Positions 12,897 to 25,100 are shown, counted from the first letter of the stretch. The stretch: 64,000 nt of DNA from Acanthacorydalis orientalis (GCA_034766995.1 CM068316.1:9991000-10054999); one strand, 5' to 3'. Program-made: numbers and translations. Notes: generated from the sequence alone by a model not told the origin.

Positions 12897-13243
12897 CACT
12901 AGCAAAATTAATAACTAAACAGTTAACATAATTAAACAGCTAAAAAAATTAAAAAGTTAGACATATATATGAATGTAAACATTATAAACTGCAATTATTT
13001 TTCTACCAATCTAATAACTTTCAAAAATGTGTAATGTTTAATTTTGTTTGCTGTTTAGCTATTAATTTTATTAGTGTTCATATATATATATATATATATA
13101 AACTTATAAAATTAATAGTTAAACAGCTAACAAAATTAAACAGCTAAGAAAATTAAAAAAAGCTCAACATATATATGAATGTGAACATCATAAATCGCAA
13201 ATATTTTTCTACTAATCTAATAATTTACAAAAATGTGTAAAGT
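12889..13243. repeat. direct and inverted array of M2 3' ends
   Basis: The segment 12902-13036 recurs in the same orientation at 13106-13240. Each unit has AATAGTTAAACAG-like, AAATTAAACAGCTAA-like and terminal CTACCAATCTAA or CTACTAATCTAA sequences, the last being the 3' terminus of family M2. Between them, 13037-13084 is the reverse complement of 12889-12935 (arms of ~47 bp, loop of ~100 bp), so the transcript or single strand could form a large hairpin. A TA run at 13079-13101 sits at the joint. Confidence 0.75.
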
Positions 13244-13873
13244 CTAATGGGTTTTACTTAGATTATTAAAGTTTATTACAAGATACATTTTGATTTTTGT
13301 AAATTAAAGTTCAAAAATATCCATTGTTTTTATATCAATCTAATCGGTAAGATAAAAATCAGTTTCTTGTAGATGAAACTTTGATAAATATTTATATTAC
13401 TTGCTCAGTTATTAAAAATAAAGTATATATATATGAATTTAATGCATATACTTATATATATATATAAAATATTTAAATTTTATTATAAAAAAATATCAGA
13501 TCATTTAGCCATAAACTCTCTTTTCTATAGTATTAGAACAAAATTAGATTTCGTCGACGCGTCTCGCATTTCTCCTCACACATAAAGACATTTACATTCA
13601 TATACACAGAGGCATGTTTGTGGATAGGCACACACACACTGTGTTGGTTTCTGTTATATATAAATATAAACATTATATATGTATATATATATATATACGT
13701 ATATGCATGTGTGGGCGTATAATTATTATTTTTGTACATACAACTTAGTCTCTATGTGCATGTCTGTGTTTTTCATTTTAAATTCCCAAAGGATAGATGT
13801 TTTCTTAAAGTATGTGATTAAATTCTGTAAACATCCAAGTATTAAAAACATTTTCGTATCGTTACTTACATAC

Positions 13874-13935
<62 letters not shown>

Positions 13936-14219
13936 GATGGGGATATTTGAAATTCAAGTATATTTTACTAATAAATAGGCCATATTTTTTATTTATAACA
14001 ATTTAATACAAAGTTATTTTTTTATTTCTTAAATTTTTAATTTATCACTTTCCTGTTAAAAGAAAATGCTAAAATATATGCTATTTTAACTTGATAACAA
14101 TTTTTATTATAAGATACATTACCAACACATAATGTTAGTTTTTTAAACATTCAATATGTTCTAAATATCAAAACTGTACAAAGTCTCAAATACCCTAATA
14201 AATGTGCAAATAAGAGAAA
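13244..14219. other. AT-rich non-coding stretch
   Basis: Contains microsatellites at about 13427-13467 and 13675-13700 and a long one at 13875-13932. The open frames here are translations of TA and CA tracts. Confidence 0.5.
13875..13932. repeat. (TA)n microsatellite
   Basis: Uninterrupted TA run. Confidence 0.95.
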
Positions 14220-14420
14220 TGTTATCTTGTTGCCGAAATACATTTATTTTTAATTGGTTGTCGTTTAAAGAAATGTCTGTACCAATCGGATGCGATTAAA
14301 TTGCGCATGAGAGAATGTCATGAGAATTTTTTTCTCGGCAATGCTTCATTAAAATTAGTTTAGAAACGCAGCTGCTATCGTAATGACAATTAAAAGAAAC
14401 GAAGCGAATGCAGATAAATT
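14220..14420. other. less AT-rich block, possible conserved non-coding DNA
   Basis: About 200 bp of mixed composition without simple repeats or an open frame. It contains TAATGACAATTAAA and AGCTGCTATCG, words of the sort bound by homeodomain and bHLH factors. I infer possible regulatory DNA from composition alone. Confidence 0.2.
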
Positions 14421-14757
14421 GTAATAGCTTCCTTGAAACTTATAGCGAGTCTTAATCATAAAAATTATCTGTAATAAATTAATTATAATTTTAATATTCA
14501 GTACGATACGTCTACGTTTATTGGTTTGTTGTTAATTTAATAACCGATGATGAAATTACATTGTGTTTTAAGTTAAATGTAAATTTCTCATGTATTTTTA
14601 TATTAAGTATTTATACAATTTGCTTTTTAACATGTATATATGTTCCTAACATCTTATTAATTTGTAATAAACAATATTTTATTCAAAATTAGTCATCTTA
14701 TTTCAAGACGTGAAATTTGAATATCTGTAAATCTAGTAATTCTCGACTTTATATCTT

Positions 14758-14980
14758 CCATATAAGGTTTTAAAAATTTCACAAACAGTCCATATAAGGA
14801 TCAGAATCCTTGTATGGGCACCCTATATATATATATATATATACCTTATATTAATCTTATAAGGCATGTAAAGTGACTATATGATTCTTATACAGTAAAG
14901 AAGGTCACAATTTATAGGCTTAACGACCATATATGGATGATAGTGACCCGCGCCCTCACCTTATGCGATTCATATAAGGT
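14758..14980. promoter_or_regulatory. cluster of CArG-like boxes
   Basis: Three perfect CC(A/T)6GG words, the binding consensus of SRF-type MADS factors, lie within 180 bp: CCATATAAGG at 14758-14767 and 14790-14799, and CCATATATGG at 14927-14936. Further ATAAGG or CCTTAT words form inverted pairs: CCTTATA/TATAAGG (14844-14850 and 14858-14864), CCTTAT/ATAAGG (14959-14964 and 14974-14979) and AAGGAT/ATCCTT near 14797-14812. A (TA)n tract at 14823-14844 lies inside. It may be a real enhancer-type cluster or the remains of a palindromic repeat; no function is shown. Confidence 0.35.
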
Positions 14981-15369
14981 TGAGGTTTACTATGGAACTA
15001 ACACTCAATTATATCTTCATGTGTCTGATTTAATTACATGAAATATGAGTTAATACTCAAAATAGAAAATAAAGTATTTAATAAATGAGTGTCTATTTTT
15101 CCTTGATGTTGTAAAATTTTCCAATCAACAACATAAGAAAGACACTGACAATATTTCAAAACGTTTTAATTATATCATAACGTCAAGGTATATTTAATAA
15201 ATATCGTATAATACAAGCAATAAGCTTCAGAATTGAAGAAGCAGTCTGTTACAAATTATAAAACAAGCGACGTTAAATAACAGAAAATAAATATCAAACA
15301 ATTAGTTTTACTTAATTGTAATATTGTAACAAACAGCACTGTAATAAATGATTATACGAATTCTGGTAA

Positions 15370-15530
15370 TATCATACTTCATACATTCTTCTTAAAAATA
15401 TTTTGAGGATTACAGAATTGCCATCGAAATGCTCATATGCAATAATGAACAATAATCATTTTATTAAACATTTTTGATTAGAAAGAATGTTGGAATTTGT
15501 AGAGTGAGTGAAATACTTACTTGTCAGAAA
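15370..15530 (+). repeat. dispersed repeat family R, copy 3
   Basis: Core TTTTGAGGATTAC...CATCGAAATG at 15401-15432, followed by AACAATAATCATTTTATTAAACATTT and GAGTGAGTGAAA, as in copies 1 and 4. The left part is too diverged to place its end. Confidence 0.45.
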
Positions 15531-15884
15531 TATATTCTAAACCAGAGACAGAAATATATTCTGAATTTTTACTGTATTAAATATTGGTTTATTTATCAAT
15601 AATTTACATTTTTTACAAGTAACATACTCGTATTGTAATTGTTCAGTCCGTTATTCATTCTTTAAGAAATATCAAGGAATATAAATTATTCTTTACAATT
15701 AAAATAATATTTTGTAATCGATATAATTGTATACATTATTAAATATAGTATCATTACAATAAATTTATATTAAATTTAATTGAAGCAAATTTTATTAGAA
15801 TGTAAATAATTAAAATCATTATTCAAATCTTTGTTTTATGGGAAACAATTATGAAAGGTACATTGAGAAATTGAATTCATATGA

Positions 15885-15888
<4 letters not shown>

Positions 15889-15950
<62 letters not shown>
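15889..15950. repeat. (TA)n microsatellite
   Basis: Two TA runs separated by TTTAA. Confidence 0.95.
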
Positions 15951-15952
<2 letters not shown>

Positions 15953-16603
15953 AATAAATTATTATGCATAAATAAAATTTTATTATTCATTTGAATATTT
16001 CAAATAAAGAAATATATCTTTATTGCAATTGAACTAAATGAAATGAATTCAATGTAGATTTCATTAAAACAACATTTATTTAAATATTGGAATATAAACA
16101 AATGATTCGAAATCATATTTTTAAAATCAGATTCAAATATTTTTTTTATTTCAATGAACATAATTCGTGCTATCGAATATTTACAAAATTATTACTAAAT
16201 ACGAAAACAATAACTAACAACAAATACTCGGAAAGTTAATGACCGTATCAAATATTCAATTGAATTTAAATGAAATCAGTTGGTGTTGTGTTTCATAAAA
16301 ATGAAATATTCGAACTGAATAAGTTAACTCTTTATATTAAAGACGAAAATAATTCGAGCCGAGAAAAATTTAATCATGCGCCAGTGTCTTATTAACGTTT
16401 AAGATAAAAGATGTAATATTGCATGAGAAAACTTGAGACCAAATGATGTTTCTAATATTACATCAGATGCAATGAACGATTTATGTGAATGAAATTAGTA
16501 TCTGATTTAACAGTGTTAAATTATATCTGTTTAATAATATTCATACTCTTTATTCAGTCTTAATTCACCAAAAAAAAAATATAACAGTAAATGCTTTATA
16601 ATC

Positions 16604-16611
16604 ATACATAC

Positions 16612-16689
<78 letters not shown>
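16604..16689. repeat. (CATA)n/(TA)n microsatellite
   Basis: CATA repeats followed by a long TA run with one CA interruption. Confidence 0.95.
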
Positions 16690-16691
<2 letters not shown>

Positions 16692-16828
16692 TTTATGTGT
16701 GTATATGCGCATAAGAGAAATAAGTACAATCTTTTCATTAATCAACTAATGTTGATGAAATGATATCATTTAATTAAACTAAAAGCTTTCATTTATCAAT
16801 AATATATTAGCGAAATATGTACATGTGA

Positions 16829-16868
<40 letters not shown>

Positions 16869-16869
16869 A
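16829..16869. repeat. (TA)n microsatellite
   Basis: TA run interrupted by one CA. Confidence 0.9.
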
Positions 16870-17066
16870 AATAAAGTCTGTTAAGTTTGGCCACCTGTTA
16901 TTATGCTACTTACAGAGAGCTTGTCTCTCTCATTTTCTTCAAGAAGAGAAATATTCGAAGGAATAGTAACTTTCTTTGTTCTAAGTTTGCCAAGAGTTAT
17001 GTGATTTGTCGATACAAGACTGGTTTGGAGTTGAATTGGTGATATTTAACAGTTGTATTTTTCAAG

Positions 17067-17068
<2 letters not shown>

Positions 17069-17117
<49 letters not shown>

Positions 17118-17118
17118 A
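17069..17118. repeat. (TA)n microsatellite
   Basis: TA run with one extra T near 17105. Confidence 0.9.
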
Positions 17119-18139
17119 TACAGTATATATTTAAAGATTGTTTTATTTATTTTGGCGAGTGTTCATTTTTGGCCAACGTTTTTTTAAAAAAACTGTATGA
17201 TGTCTGCTTATCAGTTTCTAAGAGAACAATTGATTCTAGTTAAAACTAGATATTCAATTGAAAAAAGTTAAAGTACATTTATTCGATTTTATATGTTATT
17301 GAAAGAAATGTTATTGAAGTATATTGAAATATTAAACTAACTTGTATTATAATGTGATTGAATTTTGGTAATTATTAAGCAATTGTATACAAATTAAAAA
17401 ATGTTTACAAAATATATAAGATAATAAAAAGAAAATTTAAATAAAGAAGAATTAATATTCGAGATAGAAAACGATATGCTACAGGCACAATTATTTTCGG
17501 TTCATGTCTTTGTGGTTATGACAATGTAAAAATAAATCGTGTTTATTTTATGAATTTTATGAAAAAAAAACATAATAAATGAAAATAAAGACCATACATT
17601 GAATACAGTTTCTTTGTGTATTAAACAAGTTCGAATGTATTCGAGACGGTGAAACAAACTTTTCGATATGTTTTCCATTTCGCAAAATAATTGAATTGTT
17701 TTTATTTGTCTGAGCTTGTTAAAAATTTCAAATAAAAGTTATCATTATTAAAAACGAATACGAAGAAAAAAAATAATATTTAAAGGAGAATAATCTTTAT
17801 TTCATTTTAGGTAATTGTGTGAGTGTTTTTTTATATACAACTTTTTAGATTTTTTGTACTTATTCATAAACAAAGTATAAAAGACATTCTTTTACTTTTG
17901 TAAATACTAAAATTGTAAACTTGAAAAGGAAAAATGAATCAAACTCAAGGGATATTTTCTCATATCCCGCGATAAAAGTCAACATCGAGATCACTCTTCA
18001 AAAAAAAAGGTTGAAAAGTCTTTATCCACTTCTTCGTACCAATGTATCTTTAGACGATCCAGTAAAGGATCTCCTTCCTTTTTCACATCATCATGTTTCT
18101 ACGTCGATCAGATACAAAAAGTTTTTTGCATCCAATCCA

Positions 18140-18340
18140 TCTGTTCATAAAACGTCTCCATTCGCGCTAGACCAGATCGATACGGGGCGGTGGAGGGACA
18201 ACGGGGACTGACGGCCTGTGCGAATCGCTACCATAGCGTCCCGACACGTCGTCATGACGACACGGCGTATGGCGCCGCACCCGCTCCTGGATCTGATTGT
18301 TATCATCGTGTTATCAGTACGAATCCAGGTCTGACACATC
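18140..18340. other. GC-rich, CpG-rich block
   Basis: By eye this is among the most GC-rich stretches of the window outside the 31.2-kb exon. It includes a perfect 14-bp palindrome GTCGTCATGACGAC (18248-18261) and GGCGCC. Frames on both strands stay open through it, but none matches a known protein and no clear pair of splice sites is seen. Possible explanations are a conserved regulatory element or alternative promoter, an unrecognised exon, or a fragment of a foreign element. Confidence 0.3.
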
Positions 18341-18927
18341 GGTATGATATATGACTTTTTGTGGTTTGATGCATCCGAACGAAGCCTTTTTTACACGCTT
18401 ATCAAATTGTTTGTTATGCGAATTTTAGAACATTATTCTGTTTAGCTAACGAAGTGAAGAATAGAGAATGAATTTTAAACGCAACATTTACAACATTTAC
18501 GCTCACACATTTTAGATAATGTGTAGAATCTGTTAAAAATTGTTTATATTGTAAAAATAAATATTTTGAGCTTGGCATTTTTTTCACTTTTGCCAGTAAA
18601 AAAAATTCAGTATATTTAGGATGAAAATATTTACAAAATTTTTTATGTTATCTTTATAAAATAGATAAATGTCATGATTGATTATTATTTATAAACAAAA
18701 TGACTTTTAAAATGTTCAACATACAAATAGATTAAAAGATATTTAAACAAATATAAAGAATACTTTCCATATAGGTGAAAATGGATGATGCAATACTTTG
18801 CAATTTTGCAATAACATATCACATGCATATGTTGCTCAATTGTAAGTAATGTTTTCTTAGTTTTATCGTGGAAAATTAACAGTGATCATGCAAATTTACA
18901 AGAAAAAATATTAGTTATCATGGAAAT
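18341..18927. other. AT-rich non-coding stretch
   Basis: Nothing recognisable; the left end of the mariner remnant at 18928 could not be located here. Confidence 0.4.
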
Positions 18928-19238
18928 GTCAAAAAAGAATATTAGACATATTTTCTTTGGGAGTTTTGTCAGAGCAAAAATGTTACAACTGCAGTGAAAA
19001 AATGTGAGAAATTTATGGTTCAGAGAGTATTATTAGTCTCAGCTAAGGATAAAAATGGTTTCAATGATTTCGGTCCGGTAACTACAGCCTTGAAGATGAG
19101 GAAAGGTCCAGGGCATCCTTAAGAGTTTGATAATGAGATCATGTGAACACTAGCGGAAAAAATCCTAGTTAAATGGTACAAGAATTAGAAAAGAAGCTCA
19201 ACTATTAATAATAACTCAATCGGCACTTGAAAATGATT
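18928..19238 (+). mobile_element. mariner N-terminal fragment of a separate family
   Basis: An ATG at about 18926 starts MSKKNIRHIFFGSF; after a frameshift the frame reads KNVTTAVKKCEKF. Further on, WFQ, a stop, then FRSGNYSLEDEERSRAS (about 19054-19120) and DNEIM...MVQELEKKLN follow. This is the arrangement of the mariner N-terminal DNA-binding domain (helix-turn-helix, linker with SLEDEERSGRPS, second helix-turn-helix). Many stops show it is dead. It ends where homology to the next mariner begins. Confidence 0.6.
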
Positions 19239-20263
19239 GATAAGGTTTGCTCGAAATATCAAATTTGTTTTTGGCGAAGAGTCAATCAGTGAACGTACAG
19301 CTTAACACTGGTTTTAAAAATTTCGTAATGGAAACGAAAACCTTGATGATGATGAGGGTCTTAGACGTCATTAAGCTATAAAGAATAATGATTTAAGAAA
19401 CATTATTGAAGCGGACCCACGTAAAACAACTCAAGAGGTGGCAGAAGATCTCAATGTTGATCATTCAACAGTTGTTAGACATTTGAGTCTAATTGGAAAA
19501 ACAAAAAAGCTGAATAAATAGGTGTCGTATGAACTAAACGAACATCAAGCAATTCGGCAATACGAAGTCGTCTTTGCGCTTCTTTTGTGTAACAAAAATG
19601 AACCCTTTCTTGATCCCATTGTCACATGTGAGCAAAAGTGGATTCTCTACAAGAATCGGAAAAGTTTATCATAGTGGTTAGACCGACAAGAAATACCAAA
19701 AGAGTTTCTAGATCGAAGTTTCATGAAAAAAAGATTTTGGTCACTGTTTGGTGGTCGGCAAGTGGCATCATTCACTATAACTTCTTAAATTCTGGCGAAA
19801 CAATAACAGCAGAAAAATATTGTCAGGGAATTGGAAAAATGTAGGAAAAATTGCATCGTTTACGACCACCATTATTCAATCGAAGAGGATCAATATTTCT
19901 TCATGACAACCCCCGACCACACGTTTCACAAATGACTTTAAAAATTAAATAAACTGGATCACGAAACCTTACCACACGCACCTTATTCTTCGGTCCTGTC
20001 CCCGACAGATTACCATTTTTTTAAACATTTGAGCGATTTCCTACGAGAGAAGGTTTTAAAGATCAAGCATTGCTCAAAGTGCTTTCGATGAATTCGTTGA
20101 CTCCAGAATTTTATCTTGTAGGAATATACAAACTTGTTTCTCGCTGTGATAAATGTGTGCAGGCCAATAGTCTTTATTTTAATTAATAAATATAATTTTT
20201 AACTGATATATGCCTCTTTATACCCAATACGTATACACCGCAATTATTTTTACACCAACCTAA
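19239..20263 (+). mobile_element. 5'-truncated cecropia-type mariner
   Basis: Collinear with the element at 42190-43433 from GCTCGAAATATCAAA onward, so the first ~230 bp including the 5' terminus are missing. Recognisable parts are SERTA, FRNGNENLDDDEG, LNVDHSTVVRHL, TCEQKWILY (first catalytic Asp replaced by Glu), WWSASGIIHYNFLNSGETITAEKY, FLHDNPRPHVSQM (second Asp kept) and SPTDYHFFKHL (third Asp kept). It ends with a perfect mariner terminus (TTACACCAACCTAA) at 20263 followed by TA. Stops and frameshifts interrupt it throughout; the longest open part is 19638-19844. Confidence 0.88.
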
Positions 20264-22666
20264 TAACTGAGTGTATATTCAAGCTAATTTTTTTCAAGAC
20301 CAAACACAAAGTTTAGTCAAAAGTTGAACTAAGTTCGTTGAAGTTGATGGAGATCATATAAAAAATAGATATAAAATTCTATATAGATTAAAATAAATAA
20401 GTTTTTTTTATTAAATTGAAACTTGCTTTTAACTGTTTTTTATAAAATTATATGGACATCATTTCAGAAAGCTCAACGTTTTGGTATTTGATAATAAATA
20501 TATTACTTTAATAACAATATGACTTTTAAATTTATTTATCAGAAATACTACATGTTACTGGATTCCTTGTCATGTCTATAAAAATCAAATAAGTGTAAAT
20601 TGGTTTTAATATGACAGAAGGAATAACTAATATTTTTGTAAATATGAAAAATATGTCGTATAATTAAATTCATTAAATAAAAAAGTTATATTCAAAACAG
20701 TTACATGTTTAACTATACAAGGATCATAAAAATTTTATTAGTTTTTTTTTTTAATTAAAAATAGGTCTTCAATTTCTGATAAATAAATAAAATAATTTCA
20801 ATTTTTTTTAAGTTCGAATTATCTAGGAACTTCTGTATTTAGATTTGAACATACAATAGACAAGAACTGTAAAAATATTTGTAATATAAATGTAAAGTAT
20901 TTTGCTTTTTCGTTATTAACAATTACAGTAATGTCCCAATAAATTTAATCGCTCCAGGTAATTCCGCAACAGAACAAACGATTTCGCTCATAATATTTTC
21001 AACCATAAATATGATTGTTCGAATGGTACATTGAATATTCGTATTCAGCATCTCTCTAACATATATTATATCGTCGTTCCGGTTGCTGGACGTCTGTTAC
21101 ACAAAATGTAATGTTCATCGTCATATTGATGTCGTTATCAGTCTGAATGGATGAACACGTTGGATGACTGCTTTTAGTGTATATTATACAGCGTCGACAG
21201 TGCCTGAATCTGATTGGTACCATTGTGTTGTAATGAGAACTTATATTGTTAACACGTACATGGAAATGACATACAGTCCAGTTTAATTAAGGTGGGGCGG
21301 TTATATTATTATAGGTATTCTTTTGAAATTGTTTCAGTTTTATGTAGTCTGTTCATGTCGGAAATTTATTTATGACACTGACCAGCTGATTTATGTACTA
21401 GGGATGTCAACTCAATTTGATATCTGGATCCGATTTTAACAATTGTAAATATGACAGGTTGAATTATATGAAATTATAAGCAGTGGCACAACATGGTTTT
21501 ATTTAAAAGGCAATATTTTATAAAATACCGAAATTTATCATCTAAATGCATTGTCACACACTTTTAAAATAAAGAAAAATTGTGTATTCATTTAAAATGA
21601 AAAAAAATTATACTACTCAGTAATTTTTCACTTGTATACAGTATATTTATATAGATTTCTATGTTTCTGTATACTTGTTTAAAATTGAATATATGTAGTA
21701 TGTTTTTTTAATGATCGATCATAATTATTTTAAAATATTGTGATAAATTAGAACATTATATACACTGGATATAAAATTTAATATTCATATCGTGTTTCAT
21801 GTTTGTATTATTCATTAAATATATCACATGTTTATTATTTTTTTTATAAGTTCCGATCGTCATAAACTTTTTTGACTTTTTTTATAAATCTCATCTAGTA
21901 TTTTTCAAAAAATATTAATTATTATATTTTTATTATTATAGTTGTTACATTGTTTATATTATTTTCATTTTCTTCATTTATTGTATTTAGGTAAATATGA
22001 TTTTAATGTATCTCAAGATGTAGTAAAGTAACTAGAATTAAAAACGAAAAAAATTATTAAAACTTTAGGTACAGTTAGAAAATATGTTGACTTAATGGTC
22101 TTTATCCCTTTTTAGTTTTTATTCTTTATTACTAGATTTGACATGAGTGTTTTTTTTTGTTGGTGTCATCTTTAAAGCATTTATGTACATTAAGTCATTT
22201 GAAATGTTGTCAAAATTAATGTTTGAAAGTATTAAAGAAAATTCCTTTTTTGAAAGTTATAGATTATGATCGGAACTGTTTAATTTTTTTTAAATTTAAT
22301 TAACTTTCTGATGCAAAAAAATAAGTAAATATTTTCAGACTCATTGTTTTTAATTAGAGACTTATATTCTTACTATGTATAATTTAAATTAATTATAACA
22401 TGTTATACTGTAAAATCATAAAAAAATTAATTCTTGGTTCTGTGATATATCATATTCCATAAAAAGGATGCTTTCTAACCAGAAAAAAAACATTTAATGA
22501 ACTTTAATCTTGAAAGCAGCACAAGATGAAATTGAAAGCTTGAATAAAAAGAATAATAAAAATATACATTATTTGATTTTATTATTTTGAGCTTTCTGGC
22601 ATTATTACAACATTAGATAATTCAATTTTTGGATATAACATATACATTTCTGTATAAATAACAAAT

Positions 22667-22668
<2 letters not shown>

Positions 22669-22724
<56 letters not shown>

Positions 22725-22727
22725 TAG
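22669..22727. repeat. (TA)n microsatellite
   Basis: TA run interrupted by one GT. Confidence 0.95.
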
Positions 22728-23139
22728 TATAGAACAGGAAACCTAACTTGGTGCTGATATCATTCTATGCTTGGATGGATAAACACAGAGGTTTATTTGA
22801 TGTCTTCGATGGTTTGATCTCAGTTTTGAATAACGCGATAAAGTGAATTATTGTAGATTTTCGTAGATCGAAGATTCGAACGGTTGGCCTGAACGGAAAT
22901 CGACATAGAGACAAAATGCCGATATTGGATACGAATGAATGTTGTTCTGTTTGTATACTATTATATTATATACAAGGATTTGTAAATTACCAACATCCCA
23001 ATATTTGTTATTGTTCAGGTGGAGGAATAAATTTTTACTGTTCGGTGTATGTTGTTGGATGTTGTATTCCATATTTCATACTCCATATTTTTAAAAAAAT
23101 GAATTATTTACAAAATTACATTTTACTTTCTATTTTTTA

Positions 23140-23142
<3 letters not shown>

Positions 23143-23194
<52 letters not shown>
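23143..23194. repeat. (TA)n microsatellite
   Basis: Uninterrupted TA run. Confidence 0.95.
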
Positions 23195-23197
<3 letters not shown>

Positions 23198-23509
23198 CTG
23201 GATATTGCGAGTAATTTTGCTTTATATAATAAAGTATTTATATCTAATATTAGTTATAAATATAAGACAGAAGTAATTAAAGAATGAATATGAACTGTCT
23301 GTCCTTACCGTTCTTACAAAATATATAGTAATTGATCTGTCATCGCCGATAATGAGATTACATAGAAATAAAAAGAAATACAGAGTATTCAGAATCAAAT
23401 CAAGGAAGAGATATGAACTAGTTTAATTTAAATTCAATGGCAATGCTTTTGGAAAAAAAGCAAGAAAATGCCAGTGCTGCTTCTTTCTACAAAAATTTTT
23501 GCTGAAAAT

Positions 23510-23982
23510 GTGACAACAACTAAGAAACGTAAAGGATAAGAAATACAAAAAATTAAACTTAAAATTGTGATAGATTACAATGAATTCATGGGAAGTGTAG
23601 ATGGATCTGATATGATGTTGTACTCATATCTTGATGAAAGAAAAACGTTAAAATATTGGAAGCAAGTTATATTCAACATTTTTTGGAGAATGGTTTTGAA
23701 TTCATATTATCTACAAAGAAGACGCTGTCACGTTTGCAATTCTCTTATTCTATTATACATTCCCTAGAAATGGAATGGATAACAGAAAATAGATCAGAAA
23801 AAGTACAACTTTCCAAAGATTCTGAAAATAATGGATTAGAGAAATTGTTAGGTCGTAATTTGAGACGATGAGCTGTGTGCAGTAATAAAGATTGTGGATC
23901 GACAAAACCATTTAACCTTATATGCTCGAACAGAAAGAAAGGACTTTGTGGATTGTGTATGGATAAAGATAAATGTTCCTGA
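23510..23982 (+). mobile_element. piggyBac-type transposase, C-terminal remnant
   Basis: The segment starting at 23567 reads IDYNEFMGSVDGSDMMLYSY, then RKTLKYWKQVIFNIFWRMVLNSYYL. This is the conserved region of piggyBac transposases (D-x-N-x-x-M-G-x-V-D-x-x-D, then K-x-W-K-x-x-x-F...N-A/S-Y) that carries the last catalytic Asp. A frameshift near 23710-23730 moves the frame to KTLSRLQFSYSIIHSL...GLEKLLGRNLRR. After an in-frame stop (23869-23871) the Cys-rich tail follows: VCSNKDCGSTKPFNLICSN, then KGLCGLCMDKDKC, ending at a stop at 23980-23982. Upstream (23420-23560) is an eroded continuation ending KIVIDYN. No terminal TTAA repeats were found, so the ends are not placed. A dead fossil. Confidence 0.82.
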
Positions 23983-25082
23983 AAATGAATTCTATTTTTT
24001 TTTATTTTGATAATTATGAGTTACATATATATATATATATAATAAAAACAATGAATTAAATATGAAAATAAATACAGAAATTGGTTCATAAAGTCTGTTT
24101 TAATTTTATTTATAAATATTTTTTCAGAATTATATATCTTTTCTACACGGTTTGAAATATTATTTTTTATTTTATGGTGCAAAAATACAAACTAATATGT
24201 TAGATATGTAAAAATTTCTAAAAGCATACTTCAAAATTGACTTCGATATAAAGTATTCCCTAAACCTTTTCAAAAATGCATAAAACCAGTGGAATTTTTC
24301 GCATATATATGAAAAAAATCTCTAGCATCCAAAGGGTTAAAATAGATCATTCTGATTAGTTGCGCTGGATGATATTGATAGCCAGCACTCTTATGAACTG
24401 AATACCGGACTCGAGATCCATGGTCTATGTGGCTTAGATAGGAGTTTTCACATATACAGCCTTGAACTATATATTAACTGAATTGTAAAACATAGAACAA
24501 AGAGCTTCAAAAACGGAAAATAAAAGTAGTCCCTAATATAGATAAAAGTCCCTTTTATATTATGAAATTTGCATAAAACTGTCTGGTTTTTATCTATACG
24601 AATAAACTATATGAGCACATGTTTAATTTGACTTAAAATTGACGATTAGACATAAAAAATTAATTAATATAAATTAAAATGTATATTATATAAAAGAATA
24701 TTGTATAAATAAGATTACTTTTTATCAAGTGCAATATTTTAATAAAAATAAATAAATGTACCAAAATATGAATAAAATATTAAACCGTGAAAACAAATTT
24801 GTATTAAATGATGAACAGTGTCCATTACTAAATGAAGTTATTCATACAAGATGTATTCTTTACTTCGGCTGATAAATCTAGTCGATTGTATGTAAAACAC
24901 TAACCAAGGAAATCGGTTTGAAACGCGATAAATTATAGTGGATATAAATGTAAATTTATATAAAATATATACTCTGAACCTACTTTATCAGGTCATATAA
25001 ATTGCTAGTGAGACTATGGTTTCGATAAGAAAATGGGCAAGGAATGAAAAAAGACAGTCACGATATCCAATATATATGTACG

Positions 25083-25100
25083 TGTATATACATACACACA

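Larger units (their letters stand above)
14981..18139. other. AT-rich non-coding stretch with microsatellites
   Basis: It holds family R copy 3 and the microsatellites listed below. The segment 16866-17185 has GTTTGGCCACC near its left end and TTTTGGCCAAC near its right end, a weak hint of a Tc1-like repeat that I cannot support. The 96-codon open frame at 17921-18211 overlaps the GC-rich block that follows and matches no family I recognise. Confidence 0.45.
20264..23500. other. AT-rich non-coding stretch
   Basis: No gene recognised. Bases 20990-21300 are less AT-rich and carry short stretches resembling the 18.2-18.3-kb block. Two TA arrays are listed below; the open frames near 22848-23287 span or translate them. 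Confidence 0.45.

Noticed and set aside
16866..17185. Possible Tc1-like element with TTGGCCA words at both ends
   Set aside because: The inverted match is only about 8-10 bp and the interior contains a TA array and no coding sequence.
17921..18211. 96-codon plus-strand open frame
   Set aside because: No recognised similarity, no splice or promoter support, and it overlaps a block where frames on both strands are open because of higher G/C.
18280..21230. Similarity between the 18.3-kb and 21.2-kb blocks as a duplicated exon
   Set aside because: About 22 of 26 bases match locally, but such matches are expected by chance in 64 kb, and the translations do not align beyond about ten residues.
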